DNA of 18,815 bases from Bacillota bacterium (GCA_007121375.1 SKLX01000215.1:1-18815), one strand, 5' to 3'. Shown: positions 7,085 to 14,029, counted from the stretch's first letter. Numbers and translations are program-made. The notes: generated from the letters alone by a model not told the origin.

Positions 7085-8202
7085 TATCTTTTTTCCTCCT
7101 TTTCCTGGTGGTCTGCTCCCTCTATCCTTCTTATCAAATACCCTCCCCAGAGAAAAAGGTAGGGAAAAAAGATAAGAAAAAATCCATAAGGGCCCATAAC
7201 CTCAGGAGCCAGCAGAGAACGGATCTCAAAAACATTCTCAAAATCATGGATGGACAGCACTACCCAGATAACTCCCATGGGCAAAAGTATATGCCGGTAA
7301 TCCTCCAGGCCAAAAACCCGGGCCGCACCTTTGGCTCCACAGTAAACAAAGGTGGAAAGGCCCACAAAAAGGCCTAACCCCCAGCTAAAAACAGCCAGGA
7401 TTTCCACCCGCTCCAGAAATTCACTTATTCGTATCCCCCCGATGGCCTTTACAAAGGGAAACACCACCCGGGCTCCTTCTTCGGGTCCCAGGGTTGCCAC
7501 CACCAGTAGAACAGTGGAAATAATAACCAGGACTGCTCCTCCCATTGCCCAGAGGGCGCTGTTTACCGCCCTCTCAGGGTTGTTCAGATGGGGAATGAGC
7601 ATGGCGGCCACCAGGAGTAAAGACCCCATTCCCAGGGGAACCACACTGCCCACCAGGACAGGTTCAAAGCCCCGGCTCAAAACAGGCTGGAGATTCATAA
7701 AGTCCGCTTCAAAAAAAAGGGTGCCCAGGCTGAAGACTATCATGACCAGGAGGAAGAAAAATATCAGGTCCGACATACGCCCAATAACCTCCACTCCTGA
7801 GAAAGCCGCAGTCATGGCAACCAGGATCATAGAAGCAGTCAAGAAAATAATAGGGGTTTCCGGGAGGAAGCCTACAATGATCATTTCCGCATATATCCTC
7901 ACCTGGAGGGAGGCCATATGCAAAAAGGACCAGAGGATGACCAGGGAAATAATGTTCCCCGGGATCTTTCCCAGGAGGTGCCAGCTCATCTCCACCACAT
8001 CCTTCCCGGGAAAGCGGGCTCCCAGTCCTACTATCAAAAAGATAGTAAGTGCTGTACCCACAAAAATTAAAAGGGCCGATGCCCAGGCATCCTGCCTGGC
8101 ATTGGAAGCAGTGAGAATAGGAAGGGTTGCCAGGGGAATGGTCGCCCTCATGATAAATAAAATAAAGCTAAACTGGCGGTTTGCTATCTTTTCAGTCTTC
8201 AT
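7084..8202 (-). CDS. gerB: GerB-type spore germination permease
   Basis: A 372-residue polytopic membrane protein of the GerAB/spore permease family (APC superfamily) with about ten hydrophobic segments. The N-terminus, RQFSFILFIMRATIPLATLP, is the usual family opening. GerB subunits bind the nutrient germinant in the spore inner membrane. The gene starts inside the end of gerA (11-bp overlap) and its stop overlaps the gerC start by one base, so the three subunits are translationally coupled. A long plus-strand frame over this gene (7352-8410) is only an antisense shadow. Ligand specificity is not readable from sequence. Confidence 0.93.
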   Translation of the reverse strand: MKTEKIANRQFSFILFIMRATIPLATLPILTASNARQDAWASALLIFVGTALTIFLIVGLGARFPGKDVVEMSWHLLGKIPGNIISLVILWSFLHMASLQVRIYAEMIIVGFLPETPIIFLTASMILVAMTAAFSGVEVIGRMSDLIFFFLLVMIVFSLGTLFFEADFMNLQPVLSRGFEPVLVGSVVPLGMGSLLLVAAMLIPHLNNPERAVNSALWAMGGAVLVIISTVLLVVATLGPEEGARVVFPFVKAIGGIRISEFLERVEILAVFSWGLGLFVGLSTFVYCGAKGAARVFGLEDYRHILLPMGVIWVVLSIHDFENVFEIRSLLAPEVMGPYGFFLIFFPYLFLWGGYLIRRIEGADHQEKEEKR

Positions 8203-9826
8203 CCTGCCCCTCCTCGTCGTGGGGGAAGATTTTAAAAAACCGGCGGGCCTGGCGGGGGTCTTTTCGCACGGGTTCCCGGAAACCTGTGAGCTTGGGCCGG
8301 TAGACCTGTCCCCACTGCCATCCCCGTATTATATTATCCTTCATGTCCCTCATGATAAAGGGGGCAGCGGGAGCCATATAGGGCACCCCATAAGAACGGA
8401 GAGAAGATAAATGGACAATAAGGAGAAGGAGACCAAACTGAAGGCCAAATAATCCAAAAATACTGGAAAGAATAATAAAGCCAAAGCGAAGTATTCTTCC
8501 GGCAATCCCCAGGGCAAAATTGGGCACCGCAAAGGAAGCGATGGCCGTAAGGGCCACCACCACAACCACGGGAGGAGAAACTATCCCCGCCCGGATGGCC
8601 GCATCCCCCAGGACCAGGGCCCCCACAATGCTGATGGCAGGCCCGATGGAAGCGGGGAGCCTTATCCCCGATTCCCTGAGAATTTCAAAAACACTTTCCA
8701 TGAGAAGCATTTCCACCACCAGGGGAAAGGGAACCCCTTCCCGGGTAGAGGCAATCCTCAGTAAAAGGGCGGTAGGTACCATCTCCGGGTGGAAATTGAC
8801 AATCCCCACATAAAAACCCGGCAGGAAAATAGCCAGAATCATAGCCACATACCGGAGAATACGGATAAAGGTGCCTAGAGGAACCTTTTCAAAGTGGTCA
8901 TCGGAAGCCTGAAGATGAGCAAAAAAAGTAACAGGAGCTAACAATACAAAGGGGGTACCATTAACAATCACCGCCACCTGCCCCTCCAGGAGGGCAGCCA
9001 CTACCCGGTCCGGCCGCTCGGTACGTAAAGTAAGAGGAAATAAAGAAAAGGGAGTGTCTTCTAAAAAATCCTCCAGCTGGCCACTGTCAATAATCCCATC
9101 GATATCGGTCTTTGCAAAGCGGCTTCGCATTTCCTTAATAAGCCCTTCTCCTGCCAGCCCTTTTATATACACCATGGCCACCTGGGTCCGGCTCAGGCTT
9201 CCTACAGTAAACTTTTCCGCCCACAGCTGGGGAATGGGAAGACGGCGTCGAATCAAGGACATGTTATCATGAATGCTTTCGATAAAAGATTCCCGGGGTC
9301 CCCTGATGGTTACTTCAGCATCAGATTCTTCAATATCCCTGGTTTTCCAGCCCTGGGTATCTACTGTCAAAGATGTCTCCAGGCCATCAATGATCAGGGC
9401 CGTATCTCCCCTAAGTACCCTGTCAAAAAGCTCCTCCAGTTCTTCAACCTCTTCTACCATAGTTGAAGTTATCACTTTTTCTTTAATATACTTGATAAAA
9501 GGGAATCCAGAAGGTATTATTTCTCCCGAAGAAACCGTATTTATTACCAGAACCTTTATTAGTTCCTCCACGGAAGCAGTATCCACCATACCTTCAATAA
9601 AAACAACCGCAGCCTTTACATTAACCCGGCCTATTTGAAGTTCCCGCACCTGTAGACCCAGGCTGTTCCCGTAGTATTCTCGCACCAGGGAGAGGTTATC
9701 CTGGAGCTTTGGTTTCAACTTTTCCTTTTGGGTAAGTTCCCTTAACTGAGAAATATCAAGTTTATCCATGTTAATTTTCTTCTTTTTGCGGGGAAACAAG
9801 CGGGAAACAAACCTTATAAAACTCAC
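8192..9826 (-). CDS. gerA: GerA family spore germination protein
   Basis: The GerA subunit of a Ger nutrient receptor. A hydrophilic N-terminal domain of about 300 residues includes the family blocks VREYYGNS, RGDTALIIDG and GPRESFIESIHDN. It is followed by a membrane domain with about five helices, containing FLPGFYVGIVNFHPEMVPTA and PFPLVVEMLLMESVFEILRE. Known GerA subunits form oligomeric nutrient-gated channels in the spore inner membrane. The longest frame begins at 9859, but that ATG has no Shine-Dalgarno and lies only a few bases after the predicted transcription start. GTG at 9826 sits 8 bp after GGAGG and gives 544 residues, so I prefer it. It is the first gene of the ger operon. Confidence 0.93.
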   Translation of the reverse strand: MSFIRFVSRLFPRKKKKINMDKLDISQLRELTQKEKLKPKLQDNLSLVREYYGNSLGLQVRELQIGRVNVKAAVVFIEGMVDTASVEELIKVLVINTVSSGEIIPSGFPFIKYIKEKVITSTMVEEVEELEELFDRVLRGDTALIIDGLETSLTVDTQGWKTRDIEESDAEVTIRGPRESFIESIHDNMSLIRRRLPIPQLWAEKFTVGSLSRTQVAMVYIKGLAGEGLIKEMRSRFAKTDIDGIIDSGQLEDFLEDTPFSLFPLTLRTERPDRVVAALLEGQVAVIVNGTPFVLLAPVTFFAHLQASDDHFEKVPLGTFIRILRYVAMILAIFLPGFYVGIVNFHPEMVPTALLLRIASTREGVPFPLVVEMLLMESVFEILRESGIRLPASIGPAISIVGALVLGDAAIRAGIVSPPVVVVVALTAIASFAVPNFALGIAGRILRFGFIILSSIFGLFGLQFGLLLLIVHLSSLRSYGVPYMAPAAPFIMRDMKDNIIRGWQWGQVYRPKLTGFREPVRKDPRQARRFFKIFPHDEEGQDED

Positions 9827-9872
9827 GGCCCCTTCCTCCCACCAGCGCTTAAAATGCATTTTTTCATTATAT

Positions 9873-9901
9873 TAGTATAACTAAAACAACTATTCCTATG
9901 C
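9873..9901 (-). promoter_or_regulatory. Candidate sigma-G promoter of the ger operon
   Basis: Minus strand: GCATA (9901-9897), 17 bp, TATACTA (9879-9873). The B. subtilis sigma-G pattern is about GHATR, 17-18 bp, CATNHTA. Here the -35 fits fully and the -10 differs at one base (T for C). Ger operons are expressed in the forespore under sigma-G. The implied start is near 9866, just before the rejected ATG. Confidence 0.45.
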
Positions 9902-9960
9902 AGGGAGGAGAAGGAGGAAAGGTAAATAAAAAGAAGAAGTGAAAAATTCGTACATTAAAT

Positions 9961-9990
9961 AAGGCAGGGTGTAAACTTCTTCCCTGCCCC
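9961..9990 (-). terminator. Intrinsic terminator after the UPF0210 gene
   Basis: A perfect 7-bp stem, GGCAGGG (9988-9982 on minus) with CCCTGCC (9969-9963), has a 12-nt loop. TTATTTAAT follows on the minus strand. It lies 9 bp after the UPF0210 stop and separates the ACT-UPF0210 unit from the ger operon. The interrupted T-run makes it moderate in strength. Confidence 0.65.
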
Positions 9991-9997
9991 CCCTCTT

Positions 9998-11356
9998 TTA
10001 GTTTCTCAAGCTCTGCACCGGTGCAGGTATTCTACCTCCCCGGCGAACAAACTGATTAGAAGAAAAAGGATTAACCTTTATCACCGGTGCCCTTCCCAGG
10101 AGCACCCCGTATTCCACGTAATCCCCTACCTTTTTATTGGGCACGGGTATAATCCTCACGGCGGTGGTTTTTTGATTTGCCACCCCAATGGCTGCTTCAT
10201 CGGCAATAATGGCAGATATAGTCTCGGCGGAAGTATCTCCCGGCACGGCAATCATGTCCAGGCCTACGGAACAGACACAGGTCATGGCCTCCAGCTTATC
10301 CATGGAGAGGGCTCCATCTTCCACCGCCCGGACCATACCCATATCCTCGCTTACGGGAATAAAAGCTCCGGAAAGGCCTCCCACGTAGGAGGACGCCATG
10401 GCTCCTCCTTTTTTCACGGCATCGTTTAAAAGAGCCAGGGCCGCCGTAGTTCCGTGGGTGCCACACCTTTCCAGTCCCATGGCTTCCAGGATATCTGCCA
10501 CGCTGTCCCCTACCGCCGGCGTGGGGGCCAGGGAAATATCCACAATACCAAAGGGAGCTCCCAGGCGGCTGGCGGCCCGGCGGCCCACCAGTTCCCCCAT
10601 GCGGGTAATCTTAAAGGCTGTTTTCTTGATGGTTTCCGCCAGGGTACCAAAATCCTCCCCTTCTACCCTTTTTACGGCACTTTTAACTACTCCCGGACCA
10701 CTGACCCCTACGTTAATTACACATTCAGGCTCTCCAATTCCATGGAATGCCCCCGCCATAAAGGGATTATCTTCGGGAACATTGGCAAAAACCACCAGCT
10801 TGGTGCAGCCCAGGCCCTCCTGGTCGGCGGTTAACCGGGCCGTTTCCTTAATCACCTGGCCCATCTGGCAAACGGCATCCATGTTAATGCCCGCCCGAGT
10901 GGTTGCCACATTTACCGAAGAACAAACCCTTTCGGTAGAAGCCAGGGCCCGGGGGATAGCCTGGATTAGTTTTTGATCCCCCCTGGTAAATCCTTTATGG
11001 ACCAGGGCAGAAAACCCTCCAATATAGTTTACTCCCACTTCCCGGGCAGCCATGTCCAGGGCCCGGGCAAAGGGAAGATAGCTGTCTGCCTGGCTGGCTT
11101 CCGCTATCAAAGCCAGGGGAGTCACAGATATCCGCTTGTTAACTATGGGAATACCATATTCCCTGGCTATATCTTCCCCCCCTTCCACCAGGCCTCCCGC
11201 CAGGCGGGTAATTTTATCATATATATTCCGGCAGGCTACCTCCGGGTCGGGATGGCAGCAGTCCCGGATACTGATTCCCATAGTTATGGTTCTAATATCC
11301 AGGTTCTCCTCCTGGATCATTTTAATAGTTTCTAAAATCTCCTGCATACTTAGCAT
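9998..11356 (-). CDS. UPF0210 / PFL family protein
   Basis: A 452-residue cytosolic protein of the UPF0210 (DUF711, 'PFL') family, at the family's standard length. It opens with EILETIKMIQEENLDIRTITMGISIRDC, the conserved family start, and keeps glycine-rich blocks such as NYIGGFSALVHKGFT and the C-terminal YVEYGVLLGRAPVIKVN. The function is unknown; it has a pyruvate-formate-lyase-like fold name but I see no glycyl-radical motif. It lies 49 bp downstream of the ACT-domain gene on the same strand. This pairing is conserved in many Firmicutes and archaea, which suggests one process, possibly with the ACT protein as a ligand-sensing partner. The ATG has GGAG 12 bp upstream; ATG at 11347 is an alternative start. 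Confidence 0.9.
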   Translation of the reverse strand: MLSMQEILETIKMIQEENLDIRTITMGISIRDCCHPDPEVACRNIYDKITRLAGGLVEGGEDIAREYGIPIVNKRISVTPLALIAEASQADSYLPFARALDMAAREVGVNYIGGFSALVHKGFTRGDQKLIQAIPRALASTERVCSSVNVATTRAGINMDAVCQMGQVIKETARLTADQEGLGCTKLVVFANVPEDNPFMAGAFHGIGEPECVINVGVSGPGVVKSAVKRVEGEDFGTLAETIKKTAFKITRMGELVGRRAASRLGAPFGIVDISLAPTPAVGDSVADILEAMGLERCGTHGTTAALALLNDAVKKGGAMASSYVGGLSGAFIPVSEDMGMVRAVEDGALSMDKLEAMTCVCSVGLDMIAVPGDTSAETISAIIADEAAIGVANQKTTAVRIIPVPNKKVGDYVEYGVLLGRAPVIKVNPFSSNQFVRRGGRIPAPVQSLRN

Positions 11357-11405
11357 AACAACTTACTACTCCTTTCCCCTTTTTCCGCCTGATTGGTAAA
11401 GGGCC

Positions 11406-11705
11406 TTAAATCCGGTGCATAAAATTAAAAACATCTTCATGCTGGGCATCTATGCGAACACCTATCTCCCGGCCCTTTTCATGCAATAGATCCTTCATGG
11501 TAGCCATATCAACCTTGCTTCCCTCCATATCCCCTACCAGCACCATCACTAAAAACTCCTGCATTACCGTCTGGCTTATATCCAGGATATTAATACCATT
11601 GCTGGAGAGGACAGAGGTAACTCCATTAATAATACCTACCTTATCAGGGCCTATTACGCTCACAATTACTCGATTTCCTTTAGGAAGTTCTTTCATCTGG
11701 GACAT
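11406..11705 (-). CDS. ACT domain-containing protein (UPF0237)
   Basis: A 99-residue stand-alone ACT-domain protein of the UPF0237 family. RVIVSVIGPDKVGIINGVTSVLSSNGINILDISQ is the ACT ligand-binding strand-helix-strand, and VRIDAQHEDVFNFMHRI is the usual ending. ACT domains bind small ligands such as amino acids and regulate partner proteins. The longest frame begins at 11723, but AGGAGAG lies between that ATG and the ATG at 11705. With 8 bp spacing, this makes 11705 the real start. It is first in the unit with the UPF0210 gene, and a -10-like TATAAT lies about 40 bp upstream. The unit diverges from the leader RNA and antiporter unit. The ligand is unknown. Confidence 0.9.
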   Translation of the reverse strand: MSQMKELPKGNRVIVSVIGPDKVGIINGVTSVLSSNGINILDISQTVMQEFLVMVLVGDMEGSKVDMATMKDLLHEKGREIGVRIDAQHEDVFNFMHRI

Positions 11706-11743
11706 AACAATTTCTCTCCTCATCCTTAATTTACTATCCTACT

Positions 11744-11749
11744 ATTATA
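11744..11749 (-). promoter_or_regulatory. Candidate -10 box for the ACT-UPF0210 operon
   Basis: A perfect TATAAT on the minus strand about 38 bp before the ACT-gene start. The bases 16-18 bp upstream (around 11766-11773) form a T-rich stretch with a poor -35 match, so only the -10 is convincing. Confidence 0.35.
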
Positions 11750-11784
11750 TAACGAATTAGAAGAAAAGAAAATCTCTTAACCTT

Positions 11785-11813
11785 GACTCTGGCTTTTAAA
11801 ATAGTTAGAATTT
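11785..11813 (+). promoter_or_regulatory. Sigma-A promoter of the leader, PII-like and antiporter unit
   Basis: TTGACT (11785-11790), exactly 17 bp, then TAGAAT (11808-11813); five of six bases match consensus in each box. A second -10-like TATAAT lies at 11815-11820 but at the wrong distance from the -35. Transcription should start near 11820. No comparable promoter lies between the terminator at 12043-12069 and the PII-like gene. Confidence 0.65.
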
Positions 11814-11849
11814 ATAATAGGAAAGAAATAGACAGGGAGCTATTTATTT

Positions 11850-11999
11850 ATGTCAACAATAGTAAGGAAAGTAAACCTGAGGGATATAACCTTTCTAACC
11901 TATAAATCGAAGCCTTTATTCGGCGGCTGGGCCCAATGCTGCCGAAACAACTCTACATGCCCTTTAAGTAAAGATAAGAAAATAATAATTTTTAAGTAA
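11850..11999 (+). CDS. Possible 49-residue Cys-containing small protein or leader peptide
   Basis: ATG at 11850 lies 10 bp after AGGGAG, itself about 15 nt after the predicted transcription start, and the frame runs 49 codons to TAA at 11997-11999. The product is basic, with no signal peptide or membrane helix, and has a Trp-Cys-Cys-Cys cluster near 27-37 (GGWAQCCRNNSTCPLSK). I recognise no family, and no peptide-modification enzyme genes are nearby. The frame lies in the same stretch as the leader hairpins and ends at the base of the next stem. It could be a regulatory leader peptide, a small Cys-rich (metal- or redox-binding) protein, or a chance frame in a structured RNA. Some codons (CTA, TCG, CGA) are uncommon among the neighbours, which favours caution. 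Confidence 0.35.
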   Translation: MSTIVRKVNLRDITFLTYKSKPLFGGWAQCCRNNSTCPLSKDKKIIIFK

Positions 12000-12042
12000 T
12001 ATACTGCCAGGCATCCTTTTATGACCCGGGCAGTATAAAAAT

Positions 12043-12069
12043 AACCGCTTCAAAAGCGGTTTTTGTTTT
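12043..12069 (+). terminator. Intrinsic terminator before the PII-like gene
   Basis: A perfect 8-bp stem AACCGCTT/AAGCGGTT (12043-12050 and 12054-12061) with a 3-nt loop is followed by TTTTGTTTT. It stands only 28 bp before the ATG of the PII-like gene, behind the leader and its promoter, so it should control read-through into the operon. In read-through RNA the 3' arm can also pair with AAAAACTGCTTTT (12070-12082), 13 pairs including one G-U, ending just before the Shine-Dalgarno. Confidence 0.75.
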
Positions 12070-12096
12070 AAAAACTGCTTTTAAAGGAGGAAAATT

Positions 12097-12456
12097 ATGA
12101 AATTACTGGTAATGGTCCTTAATGAAGAAGAAAATCTTAATGATATTCTGGAAGGATTCCTGGATATAGGAATAAGGGGGGCTACTGTCATAAACTCTAC
12201 GGGTATGGGAAGAATTCTTTCCCGGCATGTACCCCTTTTTGGAGGACTTAGCTATCTCTTTGAAGGAGAAAGAACCTCCAACGTGCTTGCCTTTTCTATT
12301 ATTGAGGATGACAGCAAGGTTAAGAATGCCATTGAAGTCATTAAAGAGGTCCAGGGGGACATGTGTAAGCCGGGGACCGGTATTGCCTTTACCCTGGAGG
12401 TGGATGAGGTTATAGGCCTGGCAGGAAAACTTTGCGACGAAGACAATTCCGAGTAA
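12097..12456 (+). CDS. PII-like (GlnB-fold) signalling protein
   Basis: A 119-residue protein with the pattern of the PII superfamily. It has the first strand MKLLVMVLN and helix ENLNDILEGFLDIGIRGATVIN, then STGMGR where PII has the KGFGR box before the T-loop. A T-loop-like stretch (about 40-57) and a second half follow (FSIIEDDSKVKNAIEVIKEV, then KPGTGIAFTLEVDEVIGL). The last block matches the PII GDGKIFV...VIRI end. PII proteins bind nucleotides at subunit interfaces and control transporters or enzymes through the T-loop. The classical Tyr51 uridylylation motif is not obvious, so it is PII-like rather than GlnB. It starts after AAAGGAGG and lies 39 bp before the antiporter gene, so the antiporter is its likely target (inference). 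Control is probably by the upstream leader. Confidence 0.65.
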   Translation: MKLLVMVLNEEENLNDILEGFLDIGIRGATVINSTGMGRILSRHVPLFGGLSYLFEGERTSNVLAFSIIEDDSKVKNAIEVIKEVQGDMCKPGTGIAFTLEVDEVIGLAGKLCDEDNSE

Positions 12457-12495
12457 ATCAAGGGTGTAATTACTTTCCAGAAGGGAGCGTCATCA

Positions 12496-13674
12496 TTGAC
12501 TATCTATCAACAACCTCTGGGTATAGCTGTAATACTTCTGCTAGGGCTCCTGGGAGGGCGCGTAGCTCGAATGCTAAAAATGCCCATGGTAGTCGGGTAT
12601 GTTTTAACTGGGCTGCTCCTGAGTCCCTCCGTATTACATGTTATTCCGGAAGCCCTGAACGAAGAATTAGAAATTATAAAAATACTGGGGTTGGGCATGA
12701 TCGCCCTGATGATTGGCGGTGAACTGCAGCTAAACAAGCTCAAAAGAATTGCCAAAGATGTTGTCTGGATTACGGTGGTCCAGATAGTAGGAGCTAGCCT
12801 GGTAGTCTTCATGGTCATGTATTATGTCTTAAACCTGTCCCTTCCTATCTCCCTCCTTCTGGGTGCCATGGCCACCGCCACGGCTCCTGCCTCACCCGTT
12901 GCCGTGATCAGGGAATACGGCGCCAAGGGAAAATTTACCAGCACTCTCCTGGGAGTGGTCGCCCTGGACGATGCCCTGTGCATCACCTTTTTCGGTATTA
13001 TAGCTGCCATCGTTAGCGTACTTCTCCAGAATTCAGGAGTGGGTATAGACATAGCCTTAACACCGTTGATAGAAATTTCCGGATCTTTCTTAGTAGGTAT
13101 TATTACTGCTTTAATATCAATCCCTGTTTTTCGCAAACTGGATAACCGGCACCAGTCCCTGGTAGTTTTAGTGGGCCTTGCTTTACTGAACAGTGGGATT
13201 GCCTATCATTTTCACCTCTCTCCCCTTCTGGTTAACATGGTGAGCGGATTCGTTATCACTAACCTATTAACTGAAACCTACGTCTTCCATTACTTCGAAG
13301 ATGTAGAACTGCCTGTATATGTTATATTTTTCACCCTGGCTGGAGCCAGCCTCCACCTGGATGTCCTCTTTGAAAACTGGGTTCCTGCTGCCGTTTACAT
13401 AGTAGCCCGGGGCTTTGGCAAGGTGGGAGGTGCCTTCCTGGGAGCCCGTCTGGCCAATGCCGATGAAGTTATTCAAAAATACCTGGGCTTTGCCATGTTC
13501 TCCAAGGCAGGGGTCACCATCGGCCTCCTCATGATAGTGCAGGGAAGGTTTCCTGAAATTGCTGCTGTTATTACCGCCATTGAACTGGCCGCCGTAACCG
13601 TTTGTGAAATCTGCGGCCCCATGGGAACCCGTTTTGCTCTGATCTCATCGGGAGAAACCACCGTAGAAACATGA
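12496..13674 (+). CDS. CPA2-type cation:proton antiporter
   Basis: A 392-residue membrane transporter of the CPA2 monovalent cation/proton antiporter family (NapA/KefB-like), with about 11-13 hydrophobic segments. The substrate-site signature is present: ATATAPASP (126-134) in the unwound helix and VALDDA with the paired aspartates D158-D159, the pattern of electrogenic Na+/H+ exchangers. MPMVVGYVLTGLLLSPSVL (29-47) is the usual N-terminal block. No C-terminal TrkA-N or USP domain follows, unlike KefB/KefC, so the separate PII-like protein may be its cytoplasmic control subunit. The start codon is TTG, 8 bp after AAGGGAG. The gene is the last of the leader-PII-antiporter unit. Whether Na+, K+ or Li+ is carried cannot be told. 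Confidence 0.88.
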   Translation: MTIYQQPLGIAVILLLGLLGGRVARMLKMPMVVGYVLTGLLLSPSVLHVIPEALNEELEIIKILGLGMIALMIGGELQLNKLKRIAKDVVWITVVQIVGASLVVFMVMYYVLNLSLPISLLLGAMATATAPASPVAVIREYGAKGKFTSTLLGVVALDDALCITFFGIIAAIVSVLLQNSGVGIDIALTPLIEISGSFLVGIITALISIPVFRKLDNRHQSLVVLVGLALLNSGIAYHFHLSPLLVNMVSGFVITNLLTETYVFHYFEDVELPVYVIFFTLAGASLHLDVLFENWVPAAVYIVARGFGKVGGAFLGARLANADEVIQKYLGFAMFSKAGVTIGLLMIVQGRFPEIAAVITAIELAAVTVCEICGPMGTRFALISSGETTVET

Positions 13675-13711
13675 TAAAATTAAATAAACCATAGAAGTGT
13701 AACAAATAAGA

Positions 13712-13738
13712 CAGGGAGTTTTTCTGCCCCCTATCCTG
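13712..13738. terminator. Weak possible terminator between convergent units
   Basis: GGGAG (13714-13718) can pair with CTGCCC (13724-13729) around TTTTT with one bulge, or CAGG (13712-13715) with CCTG (13735-13738). On the minus strand the shorter stem is followed by TGTCTTATTT. It lies between the antiporter stop and the last spoVA-operon gene. The stems are short and imperfect. Confidence 0.25.
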
Positions 13739-13766
13739 ATGGTTTTCATTTCTTTTGCCGGTTAAA

Positions 13767-13967
13767 TTATTTATACTCGGGTTCCTGACCCTGTACGTAC
13801 TGCTGCCTTTTTTCCAGGGTATTCACCGCATTATCCAGGGTTTGGGCCAGTTCTTCAAAGGTCTTTTTGGCCTCCTGGTCCTGGGTTTCCAGGGCAAAGG
13901 ACTTCATGGTGGCCGCTGCACTTTGAACCCCGGCAATACACTGTTTAAGTTGACTACCTACTGTCAT
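13767..13967 (-). CDS. DUF1657 domain protein (last gene of the spoVA operon)
   Basis: A 66-residue DUF1657 protein. It is a small soluble helical hairpin starting MTVGSQLKQCIAGVQSAAATM, containing ETQDQEAK (27-34) and ending QEPEYK. The longest frame begins at 13982, but the Shine-Dalgarno GGAGGTGA lies 7 bp before the ATG at 13967, which I take as the start. It resembles the first gene of the operon and the C-terminus of the 2Duf protein. In Bacillus spoVA2mob operons, DUF1657 genes flank the same set. The function is unknown; sigma-G forespore expression is inferred from the operon. It is 62 bp after spoVAE. Confidence 0.85.
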   Translation of the reverse strand: MTVGSQLKQCIAGVQSAAATMKSFALETQDQEAKKTFEELAQTLDNAVNTLEKRQQYVQGQEPEYK

Positions 13968-14029
13968 TTTTTCACCTCCCACCAGGATTAATAACTTTTA
14001 ATAAGTATTTACAAAAAATAGACTGCTTT

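Larger units (their letters stand above)
11820..12096 (+). promoter_or_regulatory. Structured 5' leader with terminator (candidate riboswitch or attenuator)
   Basis: Between the promoter and the PII-like gene is a leader of about 277 nt with several stems. GGAAAG (11866-11871) pairs with CTTTCT (11891-11896). CGGCGGC (11921-11927) pairs with GCTGCCG (11938-11944). ATACTGCC (12001-12008) pairs exactly with GGCAGTAT (12029-12036). A terminator stem follows at 12043-12061. ATGCTGCC (11936-11943) can also pair with GGCAGTAT (12029-12036) through eight pairs including one G-U, excluding two of the other stems. The terminator directly before the first gene, plus exclusive pairings, is the layout of a riboswitch or attenuator. 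I do not recognise a known class; the c-di-AMP (ydaO) core is not seen. The region also holds a 49-codon ORF, so it may be a leader-peptide system instead. Confidence 0.45.

Noticed and set aside
7352..8410. Plus-strand open frame of 352 codons
   Set aside because: It is antisense to gerB and the end of gerA, rich in Arg, Thr and Ser as shadow frames are, and has no Shine-Dalgarno or family resemblance.
10398..10976. Plus-strand open frame of 192 codons
   Set aside because: Antisense to the well-conserved UPF0210 gene, with low-complexity Ser/Thr/Pro composition and no start signals.
11820..12060. Known c-di-AMP (ydaO) riboswitch
   Set aside because: The conserved ydaO core elements I remember (such as the GGGGUGAA-type segment) are absent, so I left the leader unclassified.
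12052..12082. 13-bp pairing of the terminator 3' arm with 12070-12082 as an antiterminator
   Set aside because: The second arm is transcribed after the T-run, so it cannot stop termination in time. It may shape read-through RNA near the Shine-Dalgarno but is not a classical antiterminator.
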